NCBI GenBank assembly: GCA_015067795.1
Contig: SVLU01000008.1
Location: 1 to 64,000, forward strand
From: Oscillospiraceae bacterium
Lineage (GTDB): Bacteria > Bacillota > Clostridia > Oscillospirales > Oscillospiraceae
DNA: 64,000 nucleotides
Direction: 5' to 3'
This document shows positions 26,755-35,644 of the stretch, in pieces (the stretch's first letter is position 1; the number at the start of each line of letters is the position of its first letter). The position numbers and the translations under genes are program-made. The notes under the pieces were generated by a model, which was given only the letters and a program-made list of their open reading frames with translations, was not told the DNA's origin and did no database searches.

Positions 26755-27395
26755 TGAGAGACAGATTTGCAGAGCAACTTAAAGAACTGAACGAGGAGCT
26801 TACATCAATGGGAGCGTTGTGTCAGGAGGCGATAGCGCTGTCGGCAAAAGCTCTCACAGACGGAAATATGGAGCTTGCGGAAAGAGTGGCGGAAATTGAG
26901 GAGGAGATCGACCATAAGGAACGAGAGATTGAAAATCTCTGCTTCAAGCTGCTTTTACAGCAACAGCCGGTGGCAGGCGATCTGAGGACAGTTTCCTCGG
27001 CACTTAAGATGATAACCGATATGGAACGCATCGGCGATCAGGCTCTTGATATTGCGGAGATAGTCAGGACGGCAAATATCCATACATCAAAAGACACCCA
27101 CTATATCCGCGACATGGCGTTGGAAACTATCAAAATGGTTACGGAAAGCGTTGATGCCTACGTTAAAAAGGATGCGGATATTGCAAGGGCGGTTATCAGA
27201 CATGACGATGTGGTTGACGATTATTTCAACAAGATCAAAACCATGCTGACGGATATGTTCAAAAAGCCCGATGCAGATGCGGAATACTGTCTTGATCTTT
27301 TAATGATAGCAAAGTATTTTGAGCGTATCGGCGACCATGCTGTAAACATTGGTGAATGGGTATTGTATTCACTGACGGGTACTCATAAGAAATAA
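26754..27395 (+). CDS. phoU: Phosphate uptake regulator PhoU
   Basis: Helical regulator of 213 residues made of two three-helix PhoU repeats, with the metal-binding E/DxxxD patterns MERIGDQALDIAE and FERIGDHAVNIGEW. It restrains the Pst transporter and the Pho sensor when phosphate is ample. Last gene of the pst operon, one-base overlap with pstB. Confidence 0.95.
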   Translation: MRDRFAEQLKELNEELTSMGALCQEAIALSAKALTDGNMELAERVAEIEEEIDHKEREIENLCFKLLLQQQPVAGDLRTVSSALKMITDMERIGDQALDIAEIVRTANIHTSKDTHYIRDMALETIKMVTESVDAYVKKDADIARAVIRHDDVVDDYFNKIKTMLTDMFKKPDADAEYCLDLLMIAKYFERIGDHAVNIGEWVLYSLTGTHKK

Positions 27396-27527
27396 AAAGC
27401 TTGAGATATTATAGGCAGATTTGGATATCCGTTGTTTATAGTTTTTGCAAAATTTGTCATATATTGTTGTATTAAAGCTCTTCTTGTGCTATCATTTATT
27501 CAGCGTTTACTAAAGAGGAGAGATTAT

Positions 27528-28367
27528 ATGGGTGTCATTGGGACGTTGATCGTTGCAACAACTATTGCGGGTGTTGTGGGAACCGGCTTGGGCGGATTAG
27601 TCGGAGCTATGATGCAAAAGGACTCCAATCGCGTTGTCAGCTTGTTGTTAAGCTTTGCAGGCGGCGTTATGCTCAGCGTTGTCTGTTTTGATCTGGTAAC
27701 GGAGGCTATTGAAACAAATGTCAGCATAATGGTCGTGATTGGAGCTATCGCCTTTGGCGTTATAATCATTTATCTTCTGAACTATTTGATAGACAGGAAA
27801 ACCAATCCGGAAGTGCCTCATGTTGATGAAAACCATCCGAAAACTGCAGATGACCTGGATGAGCTTATACACAGCGACCATTTAGAACACCATTATGCGA
27901 ATAATGACAATAAATTTGCTTTGTTTATTGCAGGTGTTGTAATGGCAAGTGCAATAGCATTACATAACGTACCGGAGGGGATGACCATTGGTGCCTCCTA
28001 CGCGAGTAACGACGGCGTTATGGGAAGTGCTGCACTGATTTTGGCTGTTCTTATTGGTCTTCATAACATTCCGGAAGGAATGGCAGTATCAGTACCGCTT
28101 ATAGCGGGTGGCATGAAAAAATGGAAAGCAGTTGTAGTAACAGCTCTCTCAGGTATACCTACTATTATAGGCGCTTTGCTTGGATACCTTATCGGTGAGA
28201 TCGGTGCTGTTGGCCTTGCGATGAGCCTTGGTTTTGCCAGCGGTGCCATGCTTTATGTAGTATTTGGTGAAATTCTTCCACAGGCCATTTTGATGTATCA
28301 TAGTAAGCTGCCTGCTTTCTCAACAATAACAGGTGTTTTGGTAGGACTGCTTATTATCTTCTGTTAA
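27528..28367 (+). CDS. ZIP-family divalent metal transporter
   Basis: 279-residue membrane protein that would import Zn2+ or another divalent metal. It has about eight helices; helix IV and V carry the metal-site motifs HNVPEGM and HNIPEGM, and a His/Asp-rich cytoplasmic loop (about 100-123) precedes them. The ATG at 27528 follows a GAGGAGAG site; upstream frame sequence looks non-coding. Between phoU (132-base gap) and a repeat region, probably its own transcript. Confidence 0.9.
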   Translation: MGVIGTLIVATTIAGVVGTGLGGLVGAMMQKDSNRVVSLLLSFAGGVMLSVVCFDLVTEAIETNVSIMVVIGAIAFGVIIIYLLNYLIDRKTNPEVPHVDENHPKTADDLDELIHSDHLEHHYANNDNKFALFIAGVVMASAIALHNVPEGMTIGASYASNDGVMGSAALILAVLIGLHNIPEGMAVSVPLIAGGMKKWKAVVVTALSGIPTIIGALLGYLIGEIGAVGLAMSLGFASGAMLYVVFGEILPQAILMYHSKLPAFSTITGVLVGLLIIFC

Positions 28368-28394
28368 TTGTTGAGCGTGTCGAAGAACCCTCAT

Positions 28395-28477
28395 CTGTCA
28401 TTCCGAGGAGCAATTTCCTCCCCCTGTCATTCCGAGCGGAGCAGTTCCCCCTGTCATTCCGAGCGGAGCAGTTCCCC
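28395..28477. repeat. Tandem partial copies of element A left end
   Basis: Three units starting CTGTCATTCCGAG: 28395-28423 (29 bases, variant), then two identical 27-base units at 28424-28450 and 28451-28477, running straight into a full element at 28478. This looks like local amplification of one end of the repeat. Confidence 0.85.
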
Positions 28478-28558
28478 CTGTCATTCCGAGGAGCGAAGCG
28501 ACGTGGGAATCTTAAAAGAAAAGATTGCCACGAGCCGCAAGCGGCTCTCGCAATGACA
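28478..28558. repeat. Dispersed palindromic element A, copy 2
   Basis: 81-bp copy with ends TGTCATTCCGAG and CTCGCAATGACA and the blocks ACGTGGGAATCTT and AAGATTGCCACG. It is the shortest copy and follows the tandem partial units. Confidence 0.88.
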
Positions 28559-28581
28559 TATCTGAACACTACAGAAATCAA

Positions 28582-28613
28582 AAAAGGCAAAGTCCGATTG
28601 GACTTTGCCTTTT
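28582..28613 (-). terminator. Terminator of infC-rpmI-rplT
   Basis: Perfect 14-bp stem (28582-28595 with 28600-28613, loop GATT) 16 bases after the rplT stop. On the minus strand it is followed by TTGATTTC. Confidence 0.85.
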
Positions 28614-28629
28614 AAAGCTTGTAATTTAA

Positions 28630-28992
28630 TTACTTTTTGCTGATAGCCTTCTTAGCTGTATCGCAGAGAGCTGTGAAAGCAGCTGCATCGTGGATAGCAG
28701 TTTCGGAGAGCATCTTGCGGTTCATTTCGATACCAGCCAGCTTGAGACCGTACATGAAACGGGAATAGTTCATGCCGTTTGCCTTGCAAGCAGCGCTGAT
28801 TCTGGTGATCCAAAGCTTACGATAATCTCTCTTCTTAAGCTTACGGCCAACATATGCATAGGTAAGGGACTTCATGACAGCCTGGTTAGCCATCTTGTAA
28901 TGGGTGGACTTGGAACCCCAGTAGCCCTTAGCCATCTTCAGGATCTTATTTCTTCTCTTGCGAGTCATCATCGCGCCTTTAACTCTTGCCAT
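28630..28992 (-). CDS. rplT: 50S ribosomal protein L20
   Basis: 120-residue basic protein of the large subunit, needed early in 50S assembly and a known repressor of its own operon. Typical N terminus [19 protein letters not shown] and conserved [17 protein letters not shown]. It lies 14 bases after rpmI in the classic infC-rpmI-rplT order. Confidence 0.98.
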   Translation of the reverse strand: MARVKGAMMTRKRRNKILKMAKGYWGSKSTHYKMANQAVMKSLTYAYVGRKLKKRDYRKLWITRISAACKANGMNYSRFMYGLKLAGIEMNRKMLSETAIHDAAAFTALCDTAKKAISKK

Positions 28993-29006
28993 TGTTCAAA
29001 CCCTCC

Positions 29007-29204
29007 TTATTTATACAGAATCATGCGCTTGATTGTTGCTTCGTTTGTAACGTCAGCATAAGCACCCTTACGGAGGCCTCTCTTGCGCTTTGTTGTCTTC
29101 TTGTTAAGGATGTGGCTCTTGAAAGCATGAGCGCGCTTAACCTTACCGGACTTTGTCAGATTGAATCTTTTCTTTGCCCCACTATGGGTCTTAATCTTAG
29201 GCAT
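29007..29204 (-). CDS. rpmI: 50S ribosomal protein L35
   Basis: 65-residue ribosomal protein with the family N terminus [14 protein letters not shown] and the basic [10 protein letters not shown] segment. An AAGGAG site precedes the ATG at 29204. Second gene of the infC operon. Confidence 0.98.
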   Translation of the reverse strand: MPKIKTHSGAKKRFNLTKSGKVKRAHAFKSHILNKKTTKRKRGLRKGAYADVTNEATIKRMILYK

Positions 29205-29296
29205 TGTTTTATACTCCTTCCAGTATTGATTACTATTTTAAACATTAGGTATGTTCACTTCGGAGAGCATTGCTCTCGTCAAGGAATATGCCGAGC

Positions 29297-29818
29297 TTAC
29301 TTAGAGGACTTTGGAGACAGGAACATACTCATGTGTCTGCCATCCAGCTTTGGGTTTTTATCCATTGCGGCAATATCAGAACAACCGGCAGCAAACTTAA
29401 CGAGAAGCTCCTCACCTATCTCAGTATGAGCCATTTCTCTGCCGCGGAAACGAACGGAGACTTTAACTCTGTTGCCTTCACGCAGGAACTTCTGGGCATT
29501 CTTGAGCTTGGTGTTGAAATCGTTTTCGCCAATGGATGGGGACATACGAATTTCCTTGATCTCAACTACGTGCTGATTGCGGCGAGCTTCCTTTTCACGC
29601 TTGGACTGCTCGAAACGATACTTGCCGTAGTCCATGATCTTACATACAGGTGGAACGGAATTAGGAGCAATCTTAACCAGGTCAAGGCCGTGCTCTACTG
29701 CGATTTCAAGAGCCTTTTCCGCAGACATGATACCTAACTGTCCACTGTCCTCACTGATCAGGCGGACTTCCTTATCACGGATTTCTTCATTGATCTGATG
29801 AGCTGGGTTGCTGATAAT
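29297..29818 (-). CDS. infC: Translation initiation factor IF-3, non-ATG start
   Basis: IF-3 of about 173 residues, which controls start-codon choice and keeps 30S free. N domain: HQINEEIRDKEVRLI; C domain: SVRFRGREMAHTEIGEELL. No ATG, GTG or TTG fits the N terminus. The conserved frame begins at ATT (29818) or ATC (29815) behind GGAGGT (29827-29822); spacing favours ATC slightly, while ATT is common for infC. Rare starts are known for infC, since IF-3 discriminates against them and so limits its own synthesis. Confidence 0.93.
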   Translation of the reverse strand: MISNPAHQINEEIRDKEVRLISEDSGQLGIMSAEKALEIAVEHGLDLVKIAPNSVPPVCKIMDYGKYRFEQSKREKEARRNQHVVEIKEIRMSPSIGENDFNTKLKNAQKFLREGNRVKVSVRFRGREMAHTEIGEELLVKFAAGCSDIAAMDKNPKLDGRHMSMFLSPKSSK

Positions 29819-29972
29819 AACACCTCCAGATAAAATAAAAAGCGGATGCCACACGGCACCCACATACACACACAATAAATCCCCGAGAGGGGATAGTAAA
29901 GAATGTTAACCACTGCGCGACCTCATCGGCAGGGTGAGGAACGGGGATGCCGAACCTACTTTGTTTTTAAGC
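29819..29972 (-). promoter_or_regulatory. infC operon leader with attenuator-like terminator (L20-leader position)
   Basis: About 154 bases of untranslated leader. Just before the ribosome site is a stem GGGTGCC / GGCATCC (29861-29855 with 29850-29844, one G-U pair, loop GTGT) followed by GCTTTTTATTTTA, a good intrinsic terminator. Other pairable segments (a GTGAGG region near 29935 and ATCCCC/GGGGAT near 29890) lie upstream. Such leaders in Bacillota respond to excess L20. I infer the same here. Confidence 0.65.
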
Positions 29973-29978
29973 GTGCAT

Positions 29979-30007
29979 ATTATAACAAGATTGTATGCCT
30001 TTGTCAA
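29979..30007 (-). promoter_or_regulatory. Promoter of the infC operon
   Basis: Minus-strand TTGACA (30007-30002), 17-base spacer, TATAAT (29984-29979): full consensus. Confidence 0.9.
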
Positions 30008-30040
30008 TAGCGTTTTTAAAAAATATTGAAAAAAGTTGTT

Positions 30041-30106
30041 GTAGGGGCGAACTGAGTTCGCCAGTTGATGGATCATATAATGCGGGCGAACTAAGTTCGC
30101 CCCTAC
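30041..30106. repeat. Palindromic element C
   Basis: 66-bp inverted repeat with 13-base ends GTAGGGGCGAACT and AGTTCGCCCCTAC and inner GTTCGCC / GGGCGAAC pairs. One copy in the window. It lies between the infC promoter and the methyltransferase promoter. Confidence 0.75.
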
Positions 30107-30150
30107 GGCTGTTTTAGAGTATGAATATGTCCACAAATATATCCTTTTAT

Positions 30151-30179
30151 TTGACTAAACAGTGCAACAATGGTATAAT
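30151..30179 (+). promoter_or_regulatory. Promoter of the methyltransferase-ecf gene cluster
   Basis: TTGACT (30151-30156), 17-base spacer, TATAAT (30174-30179). It shows that in-frame ATGs upstream of about 30186 cannot be the start. Confidence 0.88.
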
Positions 30180-30213
30180 AAATCAGTTTATTAAAATGGG
30201 AGAGTATGGAAAT

Positions 30214-31086
30214 ATGTGGGTATCTGATAAATGGCGTGATTTTGAATTACTGGATTGCTCTAAGGGTGAAAAGTTAGAGCGTTGGGGAAACTATATACTT
30301 GTACGTCCTGATCCTCAGGCTATTTGGGATACCAAGAGATCAAATCCAAACTGGCAAAAGTCATCTGCCAGATATTCCAGAAGCTCCAAGGGCGGCGGAA
30401 GCTGGGACAAGGGCAAGCTGCCAGAAAAATGGCAGGTCAAATACGGTGAGCTTACATTTAATGTAAAGCCCATGAACTTTAAGCATACAGGCTTATTCCC
30501 TGAACAGGCTGTGAACTGGGATTACATTATGAATAAGATAAGAGAAGCAAAACGCCCTGTTAAGGTTTTGAACCTTTTTGCCTACACAGGCGGTGCTACA
30601 ATAGCAGCGGCAGCGGCCGGTGCTTCCGTTTGTCATGTTGATGCGGCTAAAGGCATGGTGGCATGGGCAAAGGAAAACGCAAAGGCGTCAGGACTTGAGG
30701 ACAAGCCTATCCGCTGGATCGTTGATGACTGTGCCAAGTTTGTAGAGCGTGAAATAAGACGCGGTCACAAGTACGATGCAATCATCATGGACCCACCCTC
30801 CTACGGACGGGGGCCATCAGGCGAAATATGGAAGTTAGAGGAAAACCTCTATCCATTCGTAAAGCTTTGCACAGGCGTTCTGTCTGATGATCCGCTGTTT
30901 GTACTGATAAATTCTTACACAACAGGTCTCAGTGCTTCCACACTTACCTATATTGCAGGCAGCCTCTTTACACCACGCTTCGGTGGCAAGGCTGTAAGTG
31001 ATGAGCTGGGACTCCCTGTAACTGAAACAGGTCTTTGCCTCCCTTGCGGTGCAACCTGCCGCTGGGAAAGACCGACGGAGCATTAA
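30214..31086 (+). CDS. Class I SAM-dependent methyltransferase (RlmI/Methyltrans_SAM-like)
   Basis: 290-residue methyltransferase. The SAM motif is VLNLFAYTGGATIAAAAAG (about 131-150), the acidic post-I residue is in CHVDAAKGMVAWA, and motif IV is IIMDPPSYGRG, typical of RNA methyltransferases of the RlmI group. There is no PUA domain. ATG 30214 is chosen because the promoter TATAAT ends at 30179 and a GGAGAG lies nine bases upstream. It is followed two bases later by ecfA1. The target RNA base is unknown. Confidence 0.82.
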   Translation: MWVSDKWRDFELLDCSKGEKLERWGNYILVRPDPQAIWDTKRSNPNWQKSSARYSRSSKGGGSWDKGKLPEKWQVKYGELTFNVKPMNFKHTGLFPEQAVNWDYIMNKIREAKRPVKVLNLFAYTGGATIAAAAAGASVCHVDAAKGMVAWAKENAKASGLEDKPIRWIVDDCAKFVEREIRRGHKYDAIIMDPPSYGRGPSGEIWKLEENLYPFVKLCTGVLSDDPLFVLINSYTTGLSASTLTYIAGSLFTPRFGGKAVSDELGLPVTETGLCLPCGATCRWERPTEH

Positions 31087-31088
31087 TA

Positions 31089-31937
31089 ATGTCAATTATC
31101 AATTTTAACAATGTAACATATTCATATAAATCTGAAGAAGAGGGTATTTCCCTTGAGCCTGCCCTGAGGGGTGTTGACCTTGAAATTGAGGAAGGTACAT
31201 TTGTTGCAATCCTCGGTCACAATGGATCAGGTAAATCCACCCTTGCCAAACACTTCAACGGCATACTTGTGCCGGATGACGGTGCTGTTACGGCTTTTGG
31301 CATGGACACCGCAGACGAGGATATGCTGATAGACATTCGCCGCAGAGTTGGCATGGTTTTCCAAAATCCCGACAACCAGATCGTTTCCAATGTGGTTGAG
31401 GAGGATGTTGCCTTTGCCCCTGAGAATTTGGGTGTTGAACCTAAGGAAATACGCAGGAGGGTGGATAAGGCACTCGACATGGTTGGTATGTACAATTATC
31501 GTCTCCATGCACCTCATCTGCTTTCCGGCGGTCAGAAACAGCGTATCGCCATTGCCGGTGTTTTGGCTATGGCACCGAAATGCATAGTTTTCGATGAACC
31601 TACAGCTATGCTGGACCCGGGCGGACGCGAGGATATTGTTAAAATCATCCGTGAGCTTCGTGAGGAGCATGGTGTTGCCGTTGTTCTCATCACCCACCAC
31701 ATGGAGGAGACTGTTCACGCTGACAGACTTATCGTTATGGACGGCGGTAATATTGTAATGGACGGCAAGCCTTGTGAGATATTCACCCATGTGGAGGAAT
31801 TGAAGGCTCTGGGACTTACCGTACCGGAAACCACTGAGCTTATTTGGGAGCTTAACAAGAAGGGCTTTAACCTCCCTCTTGAGGCTTTGACTGTTGAAGA
31901 ATGTGCCCAGGCACTCTTTTCTGTATTAAAGGAATGA
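31089..31937 (+). CDS. ecfA1: ECF transporter ATPase EcfA1 (CbiO-type)
   Basis: 282-residue ATPase of the ECF energising module for vitamin and micronutrient uptake. Walker A GHNGSGKST, Q-loop FQNPDNQIV, signature LSGGQKQR, Walker B CIVFDEPTAMLDP. It begins two bases after the methyltransferase stop and its stop overlaps the ecfA2 start as ATGA. Confidence 0.94.
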   Translation: MSIINFNNVTYSYKSEEEGISLEPALRGVDLEIEEGTFVAILGHNGSGKSTLAKHFNGILVPDDGAVTAFGMDTADEDMLIDIRRRVGMVFQNPDNQIVSNVVEEDVAFAPENLGVEPKEIRRRVDKALDMVGMYNYRLHAPHLLSGGQKQRIAIAGVLAMAPKCIVFDEPTAMLDPGGREDIVKIIRELREEHGVAVVLITHHMEETVHADRLIVMDGGNIVMDGKPCEIFTHVEELKALGLTVPETTELIWELNKKGFNLPLEALTVEECAQALFSVLKE

Positions 31938-32809
31938 CTGAATTGACCCCAATTATCAAGACTGAAAAACTTACTCATATATATTCCGCCGGAACTCCTT
32001 TTGAGTCTGTTGCCATACAGGATGTGGACATGGAGATACAAAAGGGTGAATTTCTGGCAGTTATCGGACATACAGGCTCCGGTAAATCCACATTCATCCA
32101 GCATCTGAACGGACTTTTAAAACCAACTTCAGGCAGAGTTCTCTTTGACGGTGAGGATATACACAGCTCAAAGAAGCTTACAAGGGATGTCCGCTTCAAG
32201 GTTGGTCTTGTTTTCCAGTATCCGGAATATCAGCTTTTTGAGGAGACCGTATATAAGGATATCGCGTTCGGCCCTAAGAACATGAAGCTCACAGAGCAGG
32301 AAATTCGTGACAGAGTTCTGGAGGCTGCTGAGTTTGTCGGACTTCCGAAGAGCGTTATGGATAAATCTCCCTTTGACCTTTCGGGCGGTCAGAAGCGACG
32401 TGTCGCGATCGCAGGCGTTATCGCCATGCGTCCTCAGGTGCTTATCCTTGACGAGCCTACTGCAGGACTTGACCCCGGCGGCTGTGAAGGGATTTTAAGA
32501 AATATCAGAGATTACCACAAGGCAACCGGCTCTGCCGTTGTACTTGTAACTCACAATATGTCTGACGCCGCAAAGAATGTGGACAGGATGCTGGTGTTCA
32601 ATAAGGGTGCAATAGCTATCCGTGGAACGCCCCGTGAGGTTTTTAAAAGAAGCGAAGAGCTTCAGGATATGCACCTCAGCGTTCCCAATGTAACAAAGGT
32701 CATTATGCGTCTTCGTGCAATGGGAATTGATATAGACCCCTCTGTTTATACCGTGGAGCAGGCAAGGGATGCCATCGTTGCCGTGAAAGGGGGTAAGAGA
32801 CGTGCTTAA
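31934..32809 (+). CDS. ecfA2: ECF transporter ATPase EcfA2
   Basis: 291-residue partner ATPase. Walker A GHTGSGKST, Q-loop FQYPEYQLFEETV (the EcfA2-type sequence), signature LSGGQKRR, Walker B VLILDEPTAGLDP. ATG 31934 overlaps the end of ecfA1 and has AAAGG upstream. Overlaps ecfT by eight bases. Confidence 0.94.
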   Translation: MTELTPIIKTEKLTHIYSAGTPFESVAIQDVDMEIQKGEFLAVIGHTGSGKSTFIQHLNGLLKPTSGRVLFDGEDIHSSKKLTRDVRFKVGLVFQYPEYQLFEETVYKDIAFGPKNMKLTEQEIRDRVLEAAEFVGLPKSVMDKSPFDLSGGQKRRVAIAGVIAMRPQVLILDEPTAGLDPGGCEGILRNIRDYHKATGSAVVLVTHNMSDAAKNVDRMLVFNKGAIAIRGTPREVFKRSEELQDMHLSVPNVTKVIMRLRAMGIDIDPSVYTVEQARDAIVAVKGGKRRA

Positions 32810-33605
32810 GGATATTACTATGGGTCAGTATTTCCCGGGTGATACCATAATCCACCGTCTTGACCCCAGAACAAAGCTGCTTTTTGTTGTGTTCTATATT
32901 GTGTCTCTCTTCACCGCGAAAAGCTGGATTTCCTTCGGTATTATTATGGCGGTGCTTATTACTGCCGTTCTTGCTTCAAAGGTATCCTTCAAGACTATTT
33001 TCAAGGGTCTTAAGCCCCTTGTGATAATCATAATCTTTACTGCTGTACTGAATATGTTCTTCACACAGGGTGAGCCTTTGGTTGAGTTTTGGGTAATAAC
33101 CATCACAAGGGAAGGTGTAACGAAGGCTGTGCTGATGGTGCTTCGTATCATCATGCTTATTACAGGCACACTGCTTCTCACCTATACCACATCACCGCTG
33201 GCATTAACCGACGGTCTTGAGGCTTTGCTCAGACCTCTTAAGAAAATTCGTGTGCCTGTTCATGAAATTTCCATGATGATGAGCATTGCTCTTCGTTTTA
33301 TCCCGACTCTTATTGAGGAAACGGATAAGATAATGAGCGCACAGAAGGCAAGAGGTGCGGATTTTGACTCCGGCAATCTTATAGAAAAGGCAAAGGCACT
33401 TATCCCGCTACTTGTGCCGCTGTTTGTGAGTGCTTTCAGAAGAGCCGATGAATTGGCAATCGCAATGGAAAGCCGATGCTATCACGGCGACAAGGGCAGA
33501 ACAAGAATGAAGCAGTTGAAAATGAAAGGTCATGACTATGTGGTGCTTGGACTTTCTGTTCTGCTTCTTGCGGGTGTTATTGTTCTTGGTAGATTTGGAT
33601 TTTAA
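32802..33605 (+). CDS. ecfT: ECF transporter T component EcfT
   Basis: 267-residue membrane coupling protein with about five to six helices and the ARG coupling motif in AQKARGADF, which meets the ATPases. Starts at GTG 32802 with GGGGGT upstream; ATG 32820 is possible. No S component is encoded beside it, so it is a shared (group II) module. The S component at 12370-12870 is one candidate client. Confidence 0.93.
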   Translation: MLKDITMGQYFPGDTIIHRLDPRTKLLFVVFYIVSLFTAKSWISFGIIMAVLITAVLASKVSFKTIFKGLKPLVIIIIFTAVLNMFFTQGEPLVEFWVITITREGVTKAVLMVLRIIMLITGTLLLTYTTSPLALTDGLEALLRPLKKIRVPVHEISMMMSIALRFIPTLIEETDKIMSAQKARGADFDSGNLIEKAKALIPLLVPLFVSAFRRADELAIAMESRCYHGDKGRTRMKQLKMKGHDYVVLGLSVLLLAGVIVLGRFGF

Positions 33606-33623
33606 TATAAAGGAGGTATGGAG

Positions 33624-34385
33624 TTGCGTAATATAGCTATGCGTCTTATGTACGACGGTTCACGTTATCACGGCTGGCAGGTTCAGAAAACTGAGATCAC
33701 CGTTGCTGAAACATTGGAAAATGCTCTCAGTAAGGTTTGCGGTCATCCTGTGAAGGTCGTTGGCTGCGGTCGTACGGATGCAGGTGTTCATGCCATGTGC
33801 TATTGTGCCAATTTCCATACCGATTGCCGAATTCCTGCCGACAGGCTTCCTCTCGCCGTTAACACACGTCTTCCCGGGGATATTTCCGTGTTGAAGGCTG
33901 TTGACGCACCTGAGGATTTTAATGCGATATTGTCCTGTGTAAAAAAGGAATATACCTATAAAATCTATAATTCCAGAATAAAAAATCCCTTTTACGAAAA
34001 CCGTGCCTATTTCTACCCAATGAAGCTTGATGTGGAAAGAATGCGTCAGGCGGCGGCACAGTTTGTGGGAACACACGATTTTGCCGCAGTTCGCTCCGTT
34101 GGTACTGAGACAAAAACCACGGTTCGTACCATCCACCATTGTCAGGTGGAATGGGGAGAGGAAACTCTGAATATTCGCGTATGTGCAGATGGTTTTCTGT
34201 ACAACATGGTCCGTGCCATTGTTGGAACTCTGCTCTATGTTTCCGAAGGGAAGATAGAGCCGGAGAAGATAGGAGAGCTTCTCGAGATTGGCGACAGAAG
34301 GCTTACGGGCCCGACCGTACCGCCTCAGGGGCTATATATGTCCAGGATTTGGTACAACGGCATTGTTGGAGACATGATGAAGTAA
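33624..34385 (+). CDS. truA: tRNA pseudouridine(38-40) synthase TruA
   Basis: 253-residue enzyme that isomerises uridines 38-40 in tRNA anticodon arms. Catalytic Asp is in GRTDAGVHA; the N terminus RNIAMRLMYDGSRYHGWQ and the block DGFLYNMVRAIVGTL are typical. The start is set at TTG 33624: GGAGG (33612-33616) is seven bases away and the result matches the usual MRN- beginning, while ATG 33618 is only one base from the site. Co-oriented with ecfA1A2T, as in many Bacillota. Confidence 0.94.
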   Translation: MRNIAMRLMYDGSRYHGWQVQKTEITVAETLENALSKVCGHPVKVVGCGRTDAGVHAMCYCANFHTDCRIPADRLPLAVNTRLPGDISVLKAVDAPEDFNAILSCVKKEYTYKIYNSRIKNPFYENRAYFYPMKLDVERMRQAAAQFVGTHDFAAVRSVGTETKTTVRTIHHCQVEWGEETLNIRVCADGFLYNMVRAIVGTLLYVSEGKIEPEKIGELLEIGDRRLTGPTVPPQGLYMSRIWYNGIVGDMMK

Positions 34386-34480
34386 TTATTTTTAATTTAT
34401 TAATATATTAAGATGAAAAATGTGCTATCTTTTTACTTGAAAAAATGGTAGAATACATATTTGGTTAGTGAGTTTGCGTT

Positions 34481-35611
34481 ATGGATAAAAAAAGATCTGC
34501 AAAAAAATTCACTCTTTCCAGAATTATCATACCGACAGCGGCATTTATCGTTATAGTGGGTGTTTTGGTGCTGGTTGCCGTTAACCTCAAAAACCCAAGC
34601 ACCGATGCATTTGGCAAGACGCTTAAGAGCTGGTTTGGTATTGGCTCCAGGGCAGAGACCTTTGAGTACGGAAAAAAGGAGCCAACTGCCTTTGCTGTGG
34701 TGAATGACGGTATTGCTGCCGCATCCAAAACAGGCTTTATCATCTTTGATAAATGGGGTGATAAGGTTGTTGACAAGGATGTTGTCATGGAGCGGCCTGT
34801 GGTGGTTTCCAATGGCAGTGTGTCAGGCTTTTACGACTGCGGTGGTTATACGCTGTTTATTGCCGGTGATAATGGAAATATTGAATCATATGTTTCGGAT
34901 AAAAAGCTTGTTTCCGTTTCGGTGAACAAGGAAGGATGGTTTACCCTTTGCACCGAGGAGGAGAATTACAAGGGCTCTGTTACCGTGCTTAACGATAAAC
35001 ACAATGCGGTCTATAAGTTTTATTCCGGCGATGGGTACATATTATCGGCGGAGCTTTCAGACGATTGCAGGATGCTCCTGGCTGTGAAGCTGACTCCCAC
35101 AGGAACGGATGTTGTTGAATACAGTCTGGACAGTGAGGAGGAACAGGCAAGAATTTCGTTATCGTCACAGGTTGCGGTAGGGTGCGAATACGGCGGATAC
35201 GGTGATATTTCCATACTGACGGATGAGGCGTTCTATGTTTACGACAACGATGGAAATCCGAAAGAATGTTACGATTTCTCCGAATATGACCTTGACGGTT
35301 TCAGCCTGGAGGATGACGGTTATTCCGTTATAAGCTGTGGTGCCAGCCTTGCAGATGCAAGATCATATCTTGCAACTCTGGACGATACCGGCAATCTTAT
35401 AGCAAAGCAGGAAACGGCAAAGACTATTGTTGACATTTCAGCGGGAGGTCAGTATATTGCGGTCCTGTATACAGACGGACTTACGGTATACGATAAAAAC
35501 CTGAGAGAACAGAAAACCTATGAAATAACCAACGGCGCTGATGCGGTCGTGATGTGCGATGACGGTACTGTCATGGTCACAAGCGAGTATTCCGCCCAGG
35601 TTTTGGGATAA
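34481..35611 (+). CDS. DUF5711-type membrane-anchored beta-propeller protein
   Basis: 376-residue protein with one N-terminal membrane helix (about 14-36) and a large extracytoplasmic domain of repeated short beta-blades, as in DUF5711 proteins. No catalytic motif. It precedes a CvpA-family gene by 33 bases and the two may form a cell-envelope unit. No clear ribosome site was seen at the ATG, and the function is unknown. Confidence 0.7.
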   Translation: MDKKRSAKKFTLSRIIIPTAAFIVIVGVLVLVAVNLKNPSTDAFGKTLKSWFGIGSRAETFEYGKKEPTAFAVVNDGIAAASKTGFIIFDKWGDKVVDKDVVMERPVVVSNGSVSGFYDCGGYTLFIAGDNGNIESYVSDKKLVSVSVNKEGWFTLCTEEENYKGSVTVLNDKHNAVYKFYSGDGYILSAELSDDCRMLLAVKLTPTGTDVVEYSLDSEEEQARISLSSQVAVGCEYGGYGDISILTDEAFYVYDNDGNPKECYDFSEYDLDGFSLEDDGYSVISCGASLADARSYLATLDDTGNLIAKQETAKTIVDISAGGQYIAVLYTDGLTVYDKNLREQKTYEITNGADAVVMCDDGTVMVTSEYSAQVLG

Positions 35612-35644
35612 AGAAATAATCCTTATGAGAGGAGAGCTTAATTA

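Noticed and set aside
28395..28477. Possible CRISPR-like array (regular 27-bp repeats)
   Set aside because: Units are joined without spacers, and each is a truncated end of element A.
28368..28556. 62-codon frame in the repeat region after the ZIP gene
   Set aside because: It is made entirely of element A sequence, with Cys-His-Ser-Glu repeats caused by the tandem DNA units.
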